Source of the DNA: Pseudarthrobacter siccitolerans
GTDB lineage: Bacteria; Actinomycetota; Actinomycetes; Actinomycetales; Micrococcaceae
Assembly (NCBI RefSeq): GCF_030823375.1
Contig: NZ_JAUSXB010000001.1
Span: forward strand, 3,968,001-4,032,000
DNA: 64,000 bases
Reading direction: 5' to 3'
Position numbers and translations under genes: made by a program. Below are positions 51,359-62,103 of the stretch, piece after piece. The notes beneath the pieces were generated by a model that was given only the letters and a program-made list of their open reading frames with translations, searched no databases and was not told where the DNA came from. Numbering within the stretch: the first letter of the stretch is position 1; every line of letters begins with the position of its first letter.

Positions 51359-53059
51359 GTGAGCTTCACGCAGCATGAGCGCGTATCCATTGACCGTGTT
51401 CCCATCCGCCGGGCCCTGATCTCGGTTTACGACAAGACCGGTCTGGAGGAGCTCGCCCAGGGCCTGCATGCAGCAGGAGTGAAGCTGGTGTCCACCGGGT
51501 CCACGGCCAAGAAGATCGCCGCGGCCGGCATTCCCGTCCAGGAGGTCGAGGAAGTCACCGGCTCGCCCGAGATGCTGGACGGCCGCGTCAAGACGCTGCA
51601 CCCGCGCGTCCACGGCGGCATCCTGGCTGACCGCCGGGTCCCGGCGCACATGGAAACGCTGACCAGCATGGAGATCGAGCCCTTCGACCTGGTGGTGGTG
51701 AACCTCTACCCGTTCGTCGAGACCGTGAAGTCCGGCGCTGCCCAGGACGATGTTGTGGAGCAGATCGACATCGGAGGCCCCGCCATGGTGCGCTCCGCCG
51801 CGAAGAACCACGCCGCCGTCGCCATTGTGGTGGACCCCTCCTTCTACGGCCAGGTGGTCACCGCTGCCGCCGAGGGCGGCTTCGACCTGAAAACCCGACG
51901 CCGGCTGGCCGCCAAGGCGTTCGCCCACACCGCGTCCTACGACAACGCCGTGGCCACCTGGACCGCGAGCCAGTTCCTGGATGAAGACGGCGACGGCGTC
52001 ATCGACTGGCCCGCCTACGCCGGCCTTTCCCTTGAGCGCTCCGAAGTGCTGCGCTACGGCGAGAACCCGCACCAGCAGGCAGCCCTCTACGTTGACAAGG
52101 CCGCCCCGGCGGGCATCGCCCAGGCCGACCAGCTGCACGGCAAGGCCATGAGCTACAACAACTTTGTGGACGCCGATGCAGCACTGCGTGCGGCCTACGA
52201 CTTCAGCGAGCCTGCCGTCGCCATCATCAAGCACGCCAACCCCTGCGGCGTAGCAGTGGGCGCTGCAGATGCTGCGGACCCCATCGCCGACGCCCACGCG
52301 AAGGCGCACGCCTGCGATCCCGTCTCAGCTTTCGGCGGCGTCATCGCCGCCAACCGCACCGTGACCGCCGGCATGGCCAATACGGTCAAGGACATCTTCA
52401 CGGAGGTTGTCATCGCCCCGGGCTTCGAGCCCGAGGCCGTGGAGATCCTGTCCAAGAAGAAGAACATCCGCCTGCTTGCCCTTCCGGAGGGCTATGGCCG
52501 CTATCCGACGGAGCTCCGCCAGGTGTCCGGCGGCGTCCTGGTCCAGGTCAGCGACAAGGTTGATGCCGACGGCGACAACCCCGCCAACTGGACCCTGGCC
52601 GCCGGCGAGGCCGCGGACGGGAAGACGCTTGCGGACCTCGCCTTCGCCTGGACCGCCTGCCGCGCCGCCAAGTCCAACGCCATCCTGCTTGCCCAGGACG
52701 GCGCTGCCGTGGGGATCGGCATGGGGCAGGTCAACCGCCTGGATTCCTGCCGCCTGGCCGTGGAGCGGGCCAACACCCTTGGCGTGCAGGTGGAGTCCGA
52801 CGTCGAAGGTGCCGGCGGTGCCAGCAACGTCGCGACGGCAGAAGCAGGTGCGAGCGGGGCGCCCCAGCGGGCCCGCGGTGCCGTGGCGGCTTCCGACGCG
52901 TTCTTCCCGTTCGCTGACGGCCTGCAGATCCTGATCGACGCCGGCGTCCGCGCCGTGGTTCAGCCCGGCGGCTCGGTCCGGGATGAGGAAGTTATCGCAG
53001 CCGCCAACGCCGCCGGCATCACCATGTACTTCACGGGTGCCCGGCACTTCTTCCACTAA
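51359..53059 (+). CDS. purH: Bifunctional AICAR transformylase / IMP cyclohydrolase
   Basis: This 566-residue enzyme performs the last two steps of IMP synthesis. The N-terminal cyclohydrolase domain (about 1-200) has [29 protein letters not shown] and [18 protein letters not shown]. The transformylase part has [13 protein letters not shown], the catalytic Lys-His in [10 protein letters not shown], and [10 protein letters not shown] near the end. A Gly/Ala-rich insert ([16 protein letters not shown], about residue 481) lengthens it against the usual 520-530. GTG start at 51359 after GACGGAGACATTT. The 141-base leader holds no clear riboswitch. Confidence 0.97.
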   Translation: MSFTQHERVSIDRVPIRRALISVYDKTGLEELAQGLHAAGVKLVSTGSTAKKIAAAGIPVQEVEEVTGSPEMLDGRVKTLHPRVHGGILADRRVPAHMETLTSMEIEPFDLVVVNLYPFVETVKSGAAQDDVVEQIDIGGPAMVRSAAKNHAAVAIVVDPSFYGQVVTAAAEGGFDLKTRRRLAAKAFAHTASYDNAVATWTASQFLDEDGDGVIDWPAYAGLSLERSEVLRYGENPHQQAALYVDKAAPAGIAQADQLHGKAMSYNNFVDADAALRAAYDFSEPAVAIIKHANPCGVAVGAADAADPIADAHAKAHACDPVSAFGGVIAANRTVTAGMANTVKDIFTEVVIAPGFEPEAVEILSKKKNIRLLALPEGYGRYPTELRQVSGGVLVQVSDKVDADGDNPANWTLAAGEAADGKTLADLAFAWTACRAAKSNAILLAQDGAAVGIGMGQVNRLDSCRLAVERANTLGVQVESDVEGAGGASNVATAEAGASGAPQRARGAVAASDAFFPFADGLQILIDAGVRAVVQPGGSVRDEEVIAAANAAGITMYFTGARHFFH

Positions 53060-53095
53060 TCCCCACCGGCTCCCTAGCCTCCCGTGGGCCCACCA

Positions 53096-53137
53096 ACGAC
53101 GGCGCCTGTCCCCTTCGTAGGGGACAGGCGCCGTCGT
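53096..53137 (+). terminator. Hairpin terminator of purH
   Basis: ACGACGGCGCCTGTCCCC pairs with GGGGACAGGCGCCGTCGT over 18 bases with loop TTCGTA, 36 bases after the purH stop. There is no T run; it can work for both strands between purH and the convergent protease unit. Confidence 0.85.
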
Positions 53138-53148
53138 GATGTCCGGGC

Positions 53149-53322
53149 TTAGTCCTGGTCAGCTGGAGGCGGGCCGGGCTGCGGAAGCCGAAGCTCCCGG
53201 GGCCTGGCTTCCGCCATCCGCTCCTCCGTCCAGTACTCGAGGATCTCCTCGCGGGTCTGGTTCACGTCGCTGCGGCTGACGGCATCCTCGCTGGAAGGAG
53301 GGCCCTTAGGATGCTGCTGCAC
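53149..53322 (-). CDS. 57-residue protein repeating the protease propeptide motif
   Basis: GTG 53322 opens a 57-codon frame that overlaps the end of the protease gene by 17 bases, with AGCAGG 11 bases upstream. It contains REEILEYWTEERMAEARPRE. That closely matches ADYWTADRMLTAIPGD in the propeptide of the protease encoded just before it (shared YWTxxRMxxAxP). No signal peptide. It may be a detached or duplicated propeptide fragment, or an intracellular partner of the zymogen. Small, so moderate confidence. Confidence 0.5.
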   Translation of the reverse strand: MQQHPKGPPSSEDAVSRSDVNQTREEILEYWTEERMAEARPRELRLPQPGPPPADQD

Positions 53323-54286
53323 TTTTGTAGGCCTGCTGGATGACAGCACCCCAGTAGGGGCCGTACATGACGGCGGAGCCGTTGTAGCCGTAGCTGTTGA
53401 TGGAGTTCTGAGGTCCGTCTGCACCTGTCGTTTTGCTGTTCTGGATGAACCAGGGCCCACCCGAGGAGCCACCGGTCATGTCGCAGGGAATTCCCTGGGT
53501 GGCGAACTGCGGGTTGTTCGTGTCCTTGCTTGCACGGCCGTAGCAGCTTTTCAGTGTTTCACCGTTGAACGGCGAAGCTGCCGGGTAGCCGTAGGACTTG
53601 TAGGTCAGGCCATACGCTTGGTTGAACGCCACGCCCGACGCGCCAACGACGTCAGCCAGGTACTGCCCGCTGGTGTTCCTGCCTACCACGGCGAACCCGG
53701 TGTCGTAGGTCATGTCCCCGCCGCTGCTCCACTGGGTGGGTGTATGCAGGGAGGTGGCAGTCCACCTGCCGTAAGGTGCTGCGCCGTTCTCGTACGCAGG
53801 AACAAAAACGAAGTTGGTGGCAAAGGCTCCCGGTCCCTCATTCACACAGTGCCCCGCCGTGGACACCGTGCTCTTGTTCTTGGCGGACACAGAGTTGCCC
53901 GAGCACACGTAGTTGGTTCCGGCAAGCGTAAAGAAGACCTTGCCGACGGTCTTCACCGGAGTTTCACTCTGCGCGAGGGTCTGCTGGCTCCGGGAGGCCT
54001 TGACCTCGGTGCTCTTGCTCTTTTCCACCAGCAGTGGGCTGGACCGGTTGCCCCGTTCCAGCGCCTTGCCGGCCAGGACGTCCCCGGGGATGGCCGTCAG
54101 CATCCGGTCTGCCGTCCAGTAGTCGGCTGCGCCGGCGTTCTCAACGGCCGCACTGGTCACGGAAGGATTCTTTTTGTCCTCGGAAGCGGCCGGGGCAGCG
54201 GTGGCTCCGCCGGCGGCAGTAAGTGCCAGAACGGCTGCGGCCGAGAGGCTCAGAAGGCCGGTAGCCAGGGACCTGGTGCGTGTCAT
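53306..54286 (-). CDS. Secreted trypsin-like (glutamyl-endopeptidase type) serine protease
   Basis: This is a 326-residue preproenzyme. The signal peptide is residues 1-30 (TGLLSLSAAAVLALTAAGGA, ending TAA). The propeptide (about 31-110) contains YWTADRMLTAIP. The catalytic domain has His in STAGHCVNEG, Asp in MTYDTGFAV, and Ser in MTGGSSGGPWF. The pattern fits family S1B/V8-like secreted proteases of Actinobacteria. ATG 54286 has AGGACAACA. A small gene overlaps its 3' end and carries a second copy of the propeptide motif. Confidence 0.93.
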   Translation of the reverse strand: MTRTRSLATGLLSLSAAAVLALTAAGGATAAPAASEDKKNPSVTSAAVENAGAADYWTADRMLTAIPGDVLAGKALERGNRSSPLLVEKSKSTEVKASRSQQTLAQSETPVKTVGKVFFTLAGTNYVCSGNSVSAKNKSTVSTAGHCVNEGPGAFATNFVFVPAYENGAAPYGRWTATSLHTPTQWSSGGDMTYDTGFAVVGRNTSGQYLADVVGASGVAFNQAYGLTYKSYGYPAASPFNGETLKSCYGRASKDTNNPQFATQGIPCDMTGGSSGGPWFIQNSKTTGADGPQNSINSYGYNGSAVMYGPYWGAVIQQAYKSAAAS

Positions 54287-54554
54287 TGTTGTCCTGTCGT
54301 AACGGGGATGAGCCGGGGAGAGCCGGGTGTGACGTCCCGAATTTATCGGGATATGACAGATTTGTAAATAGTAGTGACCTATAATGTAGCGGCCTCCGGC
54401 GGCTCAAGGATCGCCTGCGGAAACCCCTGCCCACCCACAGAGATCCCGCAGAACCAGGGAAAAGCAGCCGTGGTGCGACAAACCCAAGTTACCTTGGGCA
54501 TACCAAATGGCGCGTCCGACTGGGCTCCGGGCACCGAGAGAGGGTGAGTCCCTG

Positions 54555-54791
54555 ATGTTTTCCTTCCGCAGATCAGCAAAGCCGGCCGGACCCGGTGACA
54601 CCAGGAGAGAGGAGGAAGGGCCGCAACCGGTCTCTTTCGATGCAGCGGCATCTGCTGATGCCGCGCGGCTGCGGGACCTGGACCCCGTGCACACGTTTAC
54701 GGCGACGGCGGAGTTGCGCCGGCAGGATGCCCTGTACGGACAGGTTTGGCCAAGTGACATTCCCCACAGGAGGCGCAGGGGCGGCAAGTAA
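54555..54791 (+). CDS. Small charged protein of unknown function
   Basis: This 78-residue frame starts at ATG 54555 (GAGAGGGTGAG about 10 bases upstream). The N-terminus is basic (MFSFRRSAKPA), the middle acidic and alanine-rich (SFDAAASADAARLRDLDPVH), and the end strongly basic (IPHRRRRGGK). No membrane segment and no known domain. It lies alone, 104 bases upstream of icd on the same strand. Codon use is like the neighbours. Confidence 0.5.
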   Translation: MFSFRRSAKPAGPGDTRREEEGPQPVSFDAAASADAARLRDLDPVHTFTATAELRRQDALYGQVWPSDIPHRRRRGGK

Positions 54792-54895
54792 TCCAACGCA
54801 CCGGGTACGGTTCGGGCGCGGGTCCTCGGGTAAGTTAAAGGTTGGTGAATAGACCGGATTCACAACCAAGCCGACCCACAGGGAGACGCCCGCGC

Positions 54896-57115
<2,220 letters not shown>

Positions 57116-57149
57116 CACAGATTTGCTTGTCTTCTAAAACAGGCAACGC

Positions 57150-57187
57150 AAGAGGCGGTGTCCCGGATGTCCGGGGCACCGCCTCTT
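57150..57187 (+). terminator. Terminator of icd
   Basis: AAGAGGCGGTG pairs with CACCGCCTCTT, extended by an inner CCGG/CCGG stem, 34 bases after the icd stop. It lies between icd and the convergent lipoprotein gene and probably serves both. Confidence 0.85.
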
Positions 57188-57276
57188 CATCGTTTGGCTG
57201 GGACTCGCGGGCCACATTGCCGGCGTCCCGCCGTCGTTGGCCTTTGTCTCCGTCAGCGGGACCCAGGGGCCAAGTC

Positions 57277-57786
57277 TTAGTCCTTGCCTTTGCCTTTGTC
57301 CTCGTTGCCCTTCTTATCGTCACCGTTGCCGGTGGCCGGCGGAGCTGGTGCCTGGGCGGGAGCCGGAGTATAGGCAGCGTTTTGTGCAGCCTTTTGGGAG
57401 GCCTGGGCGGCAGCAGCCGCCTGCTCAGCGATCCGCGCATCTTCCGCTGCCTTGGCCGCCGCCGCAGCTGCCTCGTTAAGGTCGGCGCGGACGGCCGCGG
57501 CGATAGTGGTGATGGTCTGCCGCCGTTCCTCGGAAACCTGGCCCTTGCTTTGCGCAGCCGCCAGATCAGCGTCAAGGTTTTCCAGGGCTTTCAGTGCCGC
57601 GGCGGGATCATTCCGCGACGACGCCTCGCTCACCTCAAGGACGCGTGCCTGGAGTTGCCGGGCAGCGCTTGGCTGCAGACCTGCGTCATTGGTGCCGCAG
57701 CCAGCCAACAGCCCGGCGGCCAGCGCAGCCGCCGTCCAGACCATGGCCCGCGAGTGCGGCCAACCACGGATGTGCATCAGGCTCAT
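57277..57786 (-). CDS. Ala-rich lipoprotein coupled to the Ser/Thr kinase
   Basis: This is a 169-residue protein. A basic N-terminus and hydrophobic stretch end in lipobox LLAGC (Cys near residue 30), giving a membrane-anchored external protein. Residues 40-125 are a helical, Ala/Glu/Lys-rich coiled-coil-like region (LEVSEASSRNDPAAALKALE). A Pro/Ala linker and a very basic-acidic mixed tail (DDKKGNEDKGKGKD) follow. It overlaps the kinase stop by four bases, so it is probably a partner or ligand-side sensor for the kinase. No known domain. Confidence 0.8.
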   Translation of the reverse strand: MSLMHIRGWPHSRAMVWTAAALAAGLLAGCGTNDAGLQPSAARQLQARVLEVSEASSRNDPAAALKALENLDADLAAAQSKGQVSEERRQTITTIAAAVRADLNEAAAAAAKAAEDARIAEQAAAAAQASQKAAQNAAYTPAPAQAPAPPATGNGDDKKGNEDKGKGKD

Positions 57787-59006
57787 GGCTGCACGCTCTT
57801 CTGGAGTTCCTCCAGATGGTCGCCCAGGACGCCGGTTACCGTTGGGTAAGGCACGATGTCGGGGGTGGACTGGGCGGAGAGGCTCACCAGCACCACTGAA
57901 ACAGCAGCTGCCAACACAACGATCCCCAGAAGCACCAACAGCCAGATCCGCCTGCGCCCGGACTTTGCGGGCAGCTTCTTTCCGGACTGTTTGCCCTTGT
58001 TCCCCAGCCCCGGGGCGACAGAAGAGGTTCCGGCCGCAGGACCCGCGGCTTCACGAAGTTCTTCCACCGATTCCTCGGCAGTGATGGAAGGAGGGTGGAA
58101 CGGCATGGCCGGCAGGACCCGCGTGGTTTCGGGAACGAGTTCTCCCGGCGTGGATGCGGGCGAAACCAGTGCCTGCCGCAGGGCAGTCTCGATATCCGCT
58201 GCGGCGGGACGTTCCAGCGGTTCAATCGTCGTCATGGAGTGGATCAGATCGGCCCATTCCTTGGGCAGATCCTCGGGAATCTCGGGTGCTCGGTGCAGGC
58301 GGGCGACTGCAGATTCCACGGCACCGCCCGGGTATTCAACGGTGCCCTTGATGCATTCGAGCAGCACGAGTCCCAAGGAATAGATGTCCGAGGCGGGGGC
58401 GAGGGGCTTGCCCAGGGCCTGCTCCGGGCTGAGGTAAGCGGCCGTGCCCACCATGGTTCCTGTAGCGGTGAGCCGGGTTGCATCCGCGATCCTGGCGATG
58501 CCGAAGTCCGTGAGTTTAGGGCGCAGGGGCTCGCCCGGCCGGATCTGGACCAGCAGGATGTTGGCGGGCTTGATGTCCCGGTGGATGATTCCCAGGCCGT
58601 GAACGTAAGCCAGGGCGTCGGCGACGCCAGCCCCGATTACCGAGAGTTCCTCCAGGGGAACGCGGCTGTGCCTGATCCGGGTCCGCAGGTCCTGGCCCTC
58701 CACCAGTTCCATGGTGAGGAAGGGCCTGGGCTCGTCCGGAATCCGGTTGTCGATGCCGGCGTCAAAGAGGGTCACTAAGCCGGGATGGTTCAGGGTGGCC
58801 AGAAGCTGGATTTCCGCTTCCTGGCGTTTCAGTTCGTCTGCGTCCGGTGCCTGGGGGGCGAAGAGCTTCAGGGCAACATCGCGGCCCAGTTTCTCGTCCC
58901 GGGCACAATAGACCGATGACATCCCGCCGCGGCCAATGACCTCACCCAACCGATAACGTCCGCCGACCACTTCATTCTTGATGGAGCTAGGCGATTCCGC
59001 CACCAT
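57783..59006 (-). CDS. Membrane Ser/Thr protein kinase without PASTA repeats
   Basis: This is a 407-residue protein. The kinase domain (about 17-280) is complete: GRGGMSSVY glycine loop, VALKLF Lys, HRDIKPANIL catalytic loop, DFGIARI, and VGTAAYLSPEQ activation segment. A Ser/Pro/Lys-rich juxtamembrane linker, one membrane helix (IWLLVLLGIVVLAAAVSVVL) and only about 35 external residues (DIVPYPTVTG, LEELQKSV) follow. PASTA or other sensor repeats are absent; the lipoprotein encoded next may supply the sensing part. ATG 59006 has GGGAGGAACGGT. Confidence 0.95.
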   Translation of the reverse strand: MVAESPSSIKNEVVGGRYRLGEVIGRGGMSSVYCARDEKLGRDVALKLFAPQAPDADELKRQEAEIQLLATLNHPGLVTLFDAGIDNRIPDEPRPFLTMELVEGQDLRTRIRHSRVPLEELSVIGAGVADALAYVHGLGIIHRDIKPANILLVQIRPGEPLRPKLTDFGIARIADATRLTATGTMVGTAAYLSPEQALGKPLAPASDIYSLGLVLLECIKGTVEYPGGAVESAVARLHRAPEIPEDLPKEWADLIHSMTTIEPLERPAAADIETALRQALVSPASTPGELVPETTRVLPAMPFHPPSITAEESVEELREAAGPAAGTSSVAPGLGNKGKQSGKKLPAKSGRRRIWLLVLLGIVVLAAAVSVVLVSLSAQSTPDIVPYPTVTGVLGDHLEELQKSVQP

Positions 59007-59112
59007 ACCGTTCCTCCCGGTGCGCTGCGGCACTGTCGTACCTCAAATTATACGGGGGTGGAGTACGAGGACTACGCGGCTTTGCCCTACATTCCCGGGA
59101 CATGCCGAGGGC

Positions 59113-59143
59113 CCGGCGGTGAACCTCTAGCTTTCACCGCCGG
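59113..59143. terminator. Hairpin in the gap before the kinase gene
   Basis: CCGGCGGTGAA pairs perfectly with TTCACCGCCGG around a 9-base loop. It sits between the end of the LAXTG protein gene (59297) and the kinase start (59006), both on the minus strand, and so probably ends the former transcript. The rest of this 290-base gap shows nothing else. Confidence 0.65.
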
Positions 59144-59296
59144 ACCACCGGCCACAAGGACATGTGTGCTGATGACATGTTTGCGTGTACCTGAAAGGTT
59201 GCGTCGTGTGTTTTGCGGGGTCCTCCTCTCCCTCAGCCTGCTTGCTGCTGCCGCTTCAGGCGCTTGGTGCAGGCACGGTCAACAAGTGCAGGGTGC

Positions 59297-60907
59297 CTAG
59301 GAAACCCTGCGCTTGCGGAGGAGGACCAGGAGTCCCGCCACCAGGAGAAGCAGGGCGAGCGGGACCAGTGAAGCATCCATGCCGGTGTTGGCCAGGGCAG
59401 TGCTGCCGTTTGCCGTCCCGCGCTGGGTTGCGGTGCTCCCCGCGCTGGTGTCGACGCCGATAGCACCGCTCACTGCCGTGGAACCTGCCGGTGCTGCCGG
59501 GAAGCCGCCGGTACCGGCCGTGCCGGCGTCAGTACCGTTGTCGCCTCCGGTATTGCCGGTATTGCCGGTGTTGCCGGGGGTGTTTGTACCCGGAGCGGTG
59601 GTACCGGGGTCGACGGTGCCGGTGTCCCCGGTGTTGCCGTCACCCGGGTCAACCGTGCCGGGGTTTACAGTGCCCGGCGTCCCGGTGCCCGGGTTCTCCG
59701 TGCCATTGCCGTCGCTCCCCAGACCGAGGCCGAGGTCAATGCCCAGGTCGATCCCGGCACCGAGCCCACCGGTGTTGCCCGTGCCAAGGTCCACCACTGC
59801 GTCTACGGCGGCGTCGAGCCCGCCGGAGGTGAGTCCGTCGGTGGTGCCGTTGCCGAGGTTGAGGTCGACGACTGCGTCCACGACGGCGTCCAGTCCGCCG
59901 GTGGTGAGTCCGTCGGTGGTGCCGTTGCCGAGGTTGAGGTCGACGACTGCGTCCACGACGGCGTCGAGCTCGCCGGAGGTGAGTCCGTCGGTGGTGGCGT
60001 TGCCGAGGTTGAGGTCGACGACTGCGTCTACGACGGCGTCGAGCCCGCCGGAGGTGAGTCCGTCGGTAGTGCCGTTGCCGAGGTCTACAGCGACGTCTGC
60101 TGCGACGGCCAGGTCGGCCGCTGAGGTGTCGGTTCCGTTGGTGACGCTGTTGCCGAGGCCGAGGTCAACAACGGCTGCTGCTGCCAGATCAGGGCTGGTG
60201 GTTTGGCCGGTGCCTGTGGTGTTGCCGAGGTCTACAGCGACGTCTGCTGCGACGGCCAGGTCGGCCGCTGACGTGTCGGTTCCGTTGGTGACGGTGTTGC
60301 CGAGGCCGAGGTCAACAACGGCTGCTGCTGCCAGATCAGGGCTGGTGGTTTGGCCGGTGCCTGTGGTGTTGCCGAGGTCTACAGCGACGTCTGCTGCGAC
60401 GGCCAGGTCGGCCGCGGAGGTGTCGGTTGTGTTGGTGGCGGTGTTGCCGAGGCCGAGGCCGAGGTCAACAACGGCTGCTGCTGCCAGATCGGGGCTGGTG
60501 GTTTGGCCGGTGCCTGTGCCGTTGCTGAGATCCACAGCGACGTCTGCTGCGACGGCCAGGTCGGCCGCGGAGGTGTCGGTTGCGTTGGTGACGGTGTTGC
60601 CGAGGCCGAGGTCAACAACGGCTGCTGCTGCGAGGTCAGGGCTGGTGGTTTGGCCTGTGCCTGTGGCGGTGCCGAGGTTAACCGCGGCATCCACTACGGC
60701 GGCGACGGCCGTTGAACCGGACGGCGTTGGGTCACCCAGCAGGCCCAACGACGCCGAGTCAGCGGACGCCGCCGCCGAGATGTGGGCGGATGCGGACAGA
60801 TCCGATCCGCTGGTGGTGTCCGCGGCATTTGCCGCGGTGCAGCCGAGGGCTAAAAGCCCGCCGGCAAAGAGGGTGCCAAGCAGCCCCCTGCGAAGGTTGG
60901 AACTCAT
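59297..60907 (-). CDS. Repetitive LAXTG surface protein (sortase E substrate)
   Basis: This is a 536-residue protein. The signal peptide is residues 1-29 (LLGTLFAGGLLALGCTAANA). Two repeat blocks follow: about 49 residues built on TDTSAADLAVAADVAVDLGN plus TTGTGQTTSPDLAAAAVVDL, then 25-residue units DGLTSGGLDAVVDAVVDLNL. A Gly/Thr/Pro/Asn-rich stalk and a sorting signal LANTG, hydrophobic helix and RKRR complete it. Sortase E of GC-rich Actinobacteria prefers LAXTG, so it should be anchored to the wall. No Cys in the mature repeats. Binding role unknown. Confidence 0.85.
   Translation of the reverse strand: MSSNLRRGLLGTLFAGGLLALGCTAANAADTTSGSDLSASAHISAAASADSASLGLLGDPTPSGSTAVAAVVDAAVNLGTATGTGQTTSPDLAAAAVVDLGLGNTVTNATDTSAADLAVAADVAVDLSNGTGTGQTTSPDLAAAAVVDLGLGLGNTATNTTDTSAADLAVAADVAVDLGNTTGTGQTTSPDLAAAAVVDLGLGNTVTNGTDTSAADLAVAADVAVDLGNTTGTGQTTSPDLAAAAVVDLGLGNSVTNGTDTSAADLAVAADVAVDLGNGTTDGLTSGGLDAVVDAVVDLNLGNATTDGLTSGELDAVVDAVVDLNLGNGTTDGLTTGGLDAVVDAVVDLNLGNGTTDGLTSGGLDAAVDAVVDLGTGNTGGLGAGIDLGIDLGLGLGSDGNGTENPGTGTPGTVNPGTVDPGDGNTGDTGTVDPGTTAPGTNTPGNTGNTGNTGGDNGTDAGTAGTGGFPAAPAGSTAVSGAIGVDTSAGSTATQRGTANGSTALANTGMDASLVPLALLLLVAGLLVLLRKRRVS
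59811..60690. repeat. Two blocks of in-frame DNA repeats in the LAXTG gene
   Basis: A 75-base unit recurs with starts at about 59811, 59886, 59961 and 60036. A 147-base unit recurs at about 60075, 60222 and 60369, with the next boundary 153 bases on at 60522. Copies are nearly identical at DNA level, so the number is likely to vary between strains by recombination or slippage while staying in frame. Confidence 0.9.
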
Positions 60908-60995
60908 GGTGATGTCTCCTGAGAAAGTTGATTAGGGGTGCGTGACAGCAACCCAAAATGGCCGCGTTCTGCCGCAAAAGGCAGACGGGCCTCAA

Positions 60996-61931
60996 CTAGT
61001 CAGGAGAAGAACCGGGGTCGAATGACACCGGTGCAGGGGCATGCTCAGGGGATTCACCGGCGCAGACAGCACCGGAAAGAGGCAGATCAAAGTTGAAGGG
61101 GCTCAGGAATGCAGCCGAACCCGGGGAACCGCCTGAAGCCGCTCCGCTTCCTGCGCCGGAGCCAGGGGCAGCAGGAGCCTGGGCAGGGGCGGGCGAAGGG
61201 TCCGCCGTGCTTGGCTGCTCATCACTGAAGTCAGATACGCTCGCGGCCACCCAAAGTGTGGCGGAAGTTCCCGCGAGGGCAACCGAACCATAAGGGAAAG
61301 TAGCGGTATCCGGAGCGGCAGTAAGGGACGAACCCGAAAGTGCCGAGGTGTCTGCGGGTGCCGGTTCCGCGGCCGCTTCCGTGGGGACTACGGCGCCAGG
61401 CACAGGAGCGTCCTCGTCGACCGCCCGGACAGGCAGTTCGGGAAGCTCAACCGGCAGCGGTGCCGTGCCTGTCACCAAATCGGAAACAGGTTGGAGGACG
61501 GGTTCGAGTCCGGGAAGGGATCCGGCTACCGGTGGAACAACAGCTTCCACAACTGCTGCGGTTGCTCCGTCCGCAACGTAAGCGATCGGAGCAGCGACAG
61601 CCGTGACGGTACCGGCGGGAACCACCTGGTTCACCACAGGGACGACTGAAACGATGTTGTCAGCGATGCCCGAAACCTGACCCACAAAGGGCTGAAGCAG
61701 CCCCACAGGCGGCGCGGCAGGAGGAGGTGGGGCAGGAACAGTTAGTGCGGGGCCGGCCAGCCTGTCCGTCACCGAGGACACCGAGCTCGTGACGCCGCCC
61801 AGCAGCGATGACGTGTCAGAAAGTACGTCAGCAGAAGCTGCCGGCGATGAAAAAGTCAGCCAGGTAAGGGTCGCAGCGCCCGCGAGGAGCACCGGCCGCA
61901 GGGCACGCCATGCTGAAACAGCGTTAACCAT
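60996..61931 (-). CDS. Secreted Ala/Pro/Val-rich protein of unknown function
   Basis: This is a 311-residue protein. The signal peptide is residues 1-35 (ending SSPAASA), then a Val/Ala/Pro-rich mature region with hydrophobic short stretches. A strongly Pro/Ala/Ser/Gly-rich tail includes SPAPAQAPAAPGSGAGSGAA. There is no LPXTG/LAXTG signal and no obvious membrane helix except an internal moderately hydrophobic VALAGTSATLWVAASVS. ATG 61931 has GGGGGTGGTACGC. It lies 88 bases upstream of the LAXTG gene on the same strand; the two probably share a surface or envelope role. Confidence 0.75.
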   Translation of the reverse strand: MVNAVSAWRALRPVLLAGAATLTWLTFSSPAASADVLSDTSSLLGGVTSSVSSVTDRLAGPALTVPAPPPPAAPPVGLLQPFVGQVSGIADNIVSVVPVVNQVVPAGTVTAVAAPIAYVADGATAAVVEAVVPPVAGSLPGLEPVLQPVSDLVTGTAPLPVELPELPVRAVDEDAPVPGAVVPTEAAAEPAPADTSALSGSSLTAAPDTATFPYGSVALAGTSATLWVAASVSDFSDEQPSTADPSPAPAQAPAAPGSGAGSGAASGGSPGSAAFLSPFNFDLPLSGAVCAGESPEHAPAPVSFDPGSSPD

Positions 61932-62103
61932 GCGTACCACCCCCAGTACCGTTGCATTCGACGATGCCTACAGCGTAAGACCGGATGTTGCGGGAAGTCT
62001 AGGGTCTGCTAAAACAAATCGACAAAAGCGGAAACTCTTGTGCCGGGCGCATGACAAGGCGTCTTCTGCCAGTCATTGCATTGACGGCGGCTGCTGAAGT
62101 GTT

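Noticed and set aside
59313..60935. 540-codon repetitive open frame on the plus strand through the LAXTG gene.
   Set aside because: It is the antisense image of the repeats; no ribosome binding site or signal peptide, while the minus-strand product has both a signal peptide and a sorting signal.
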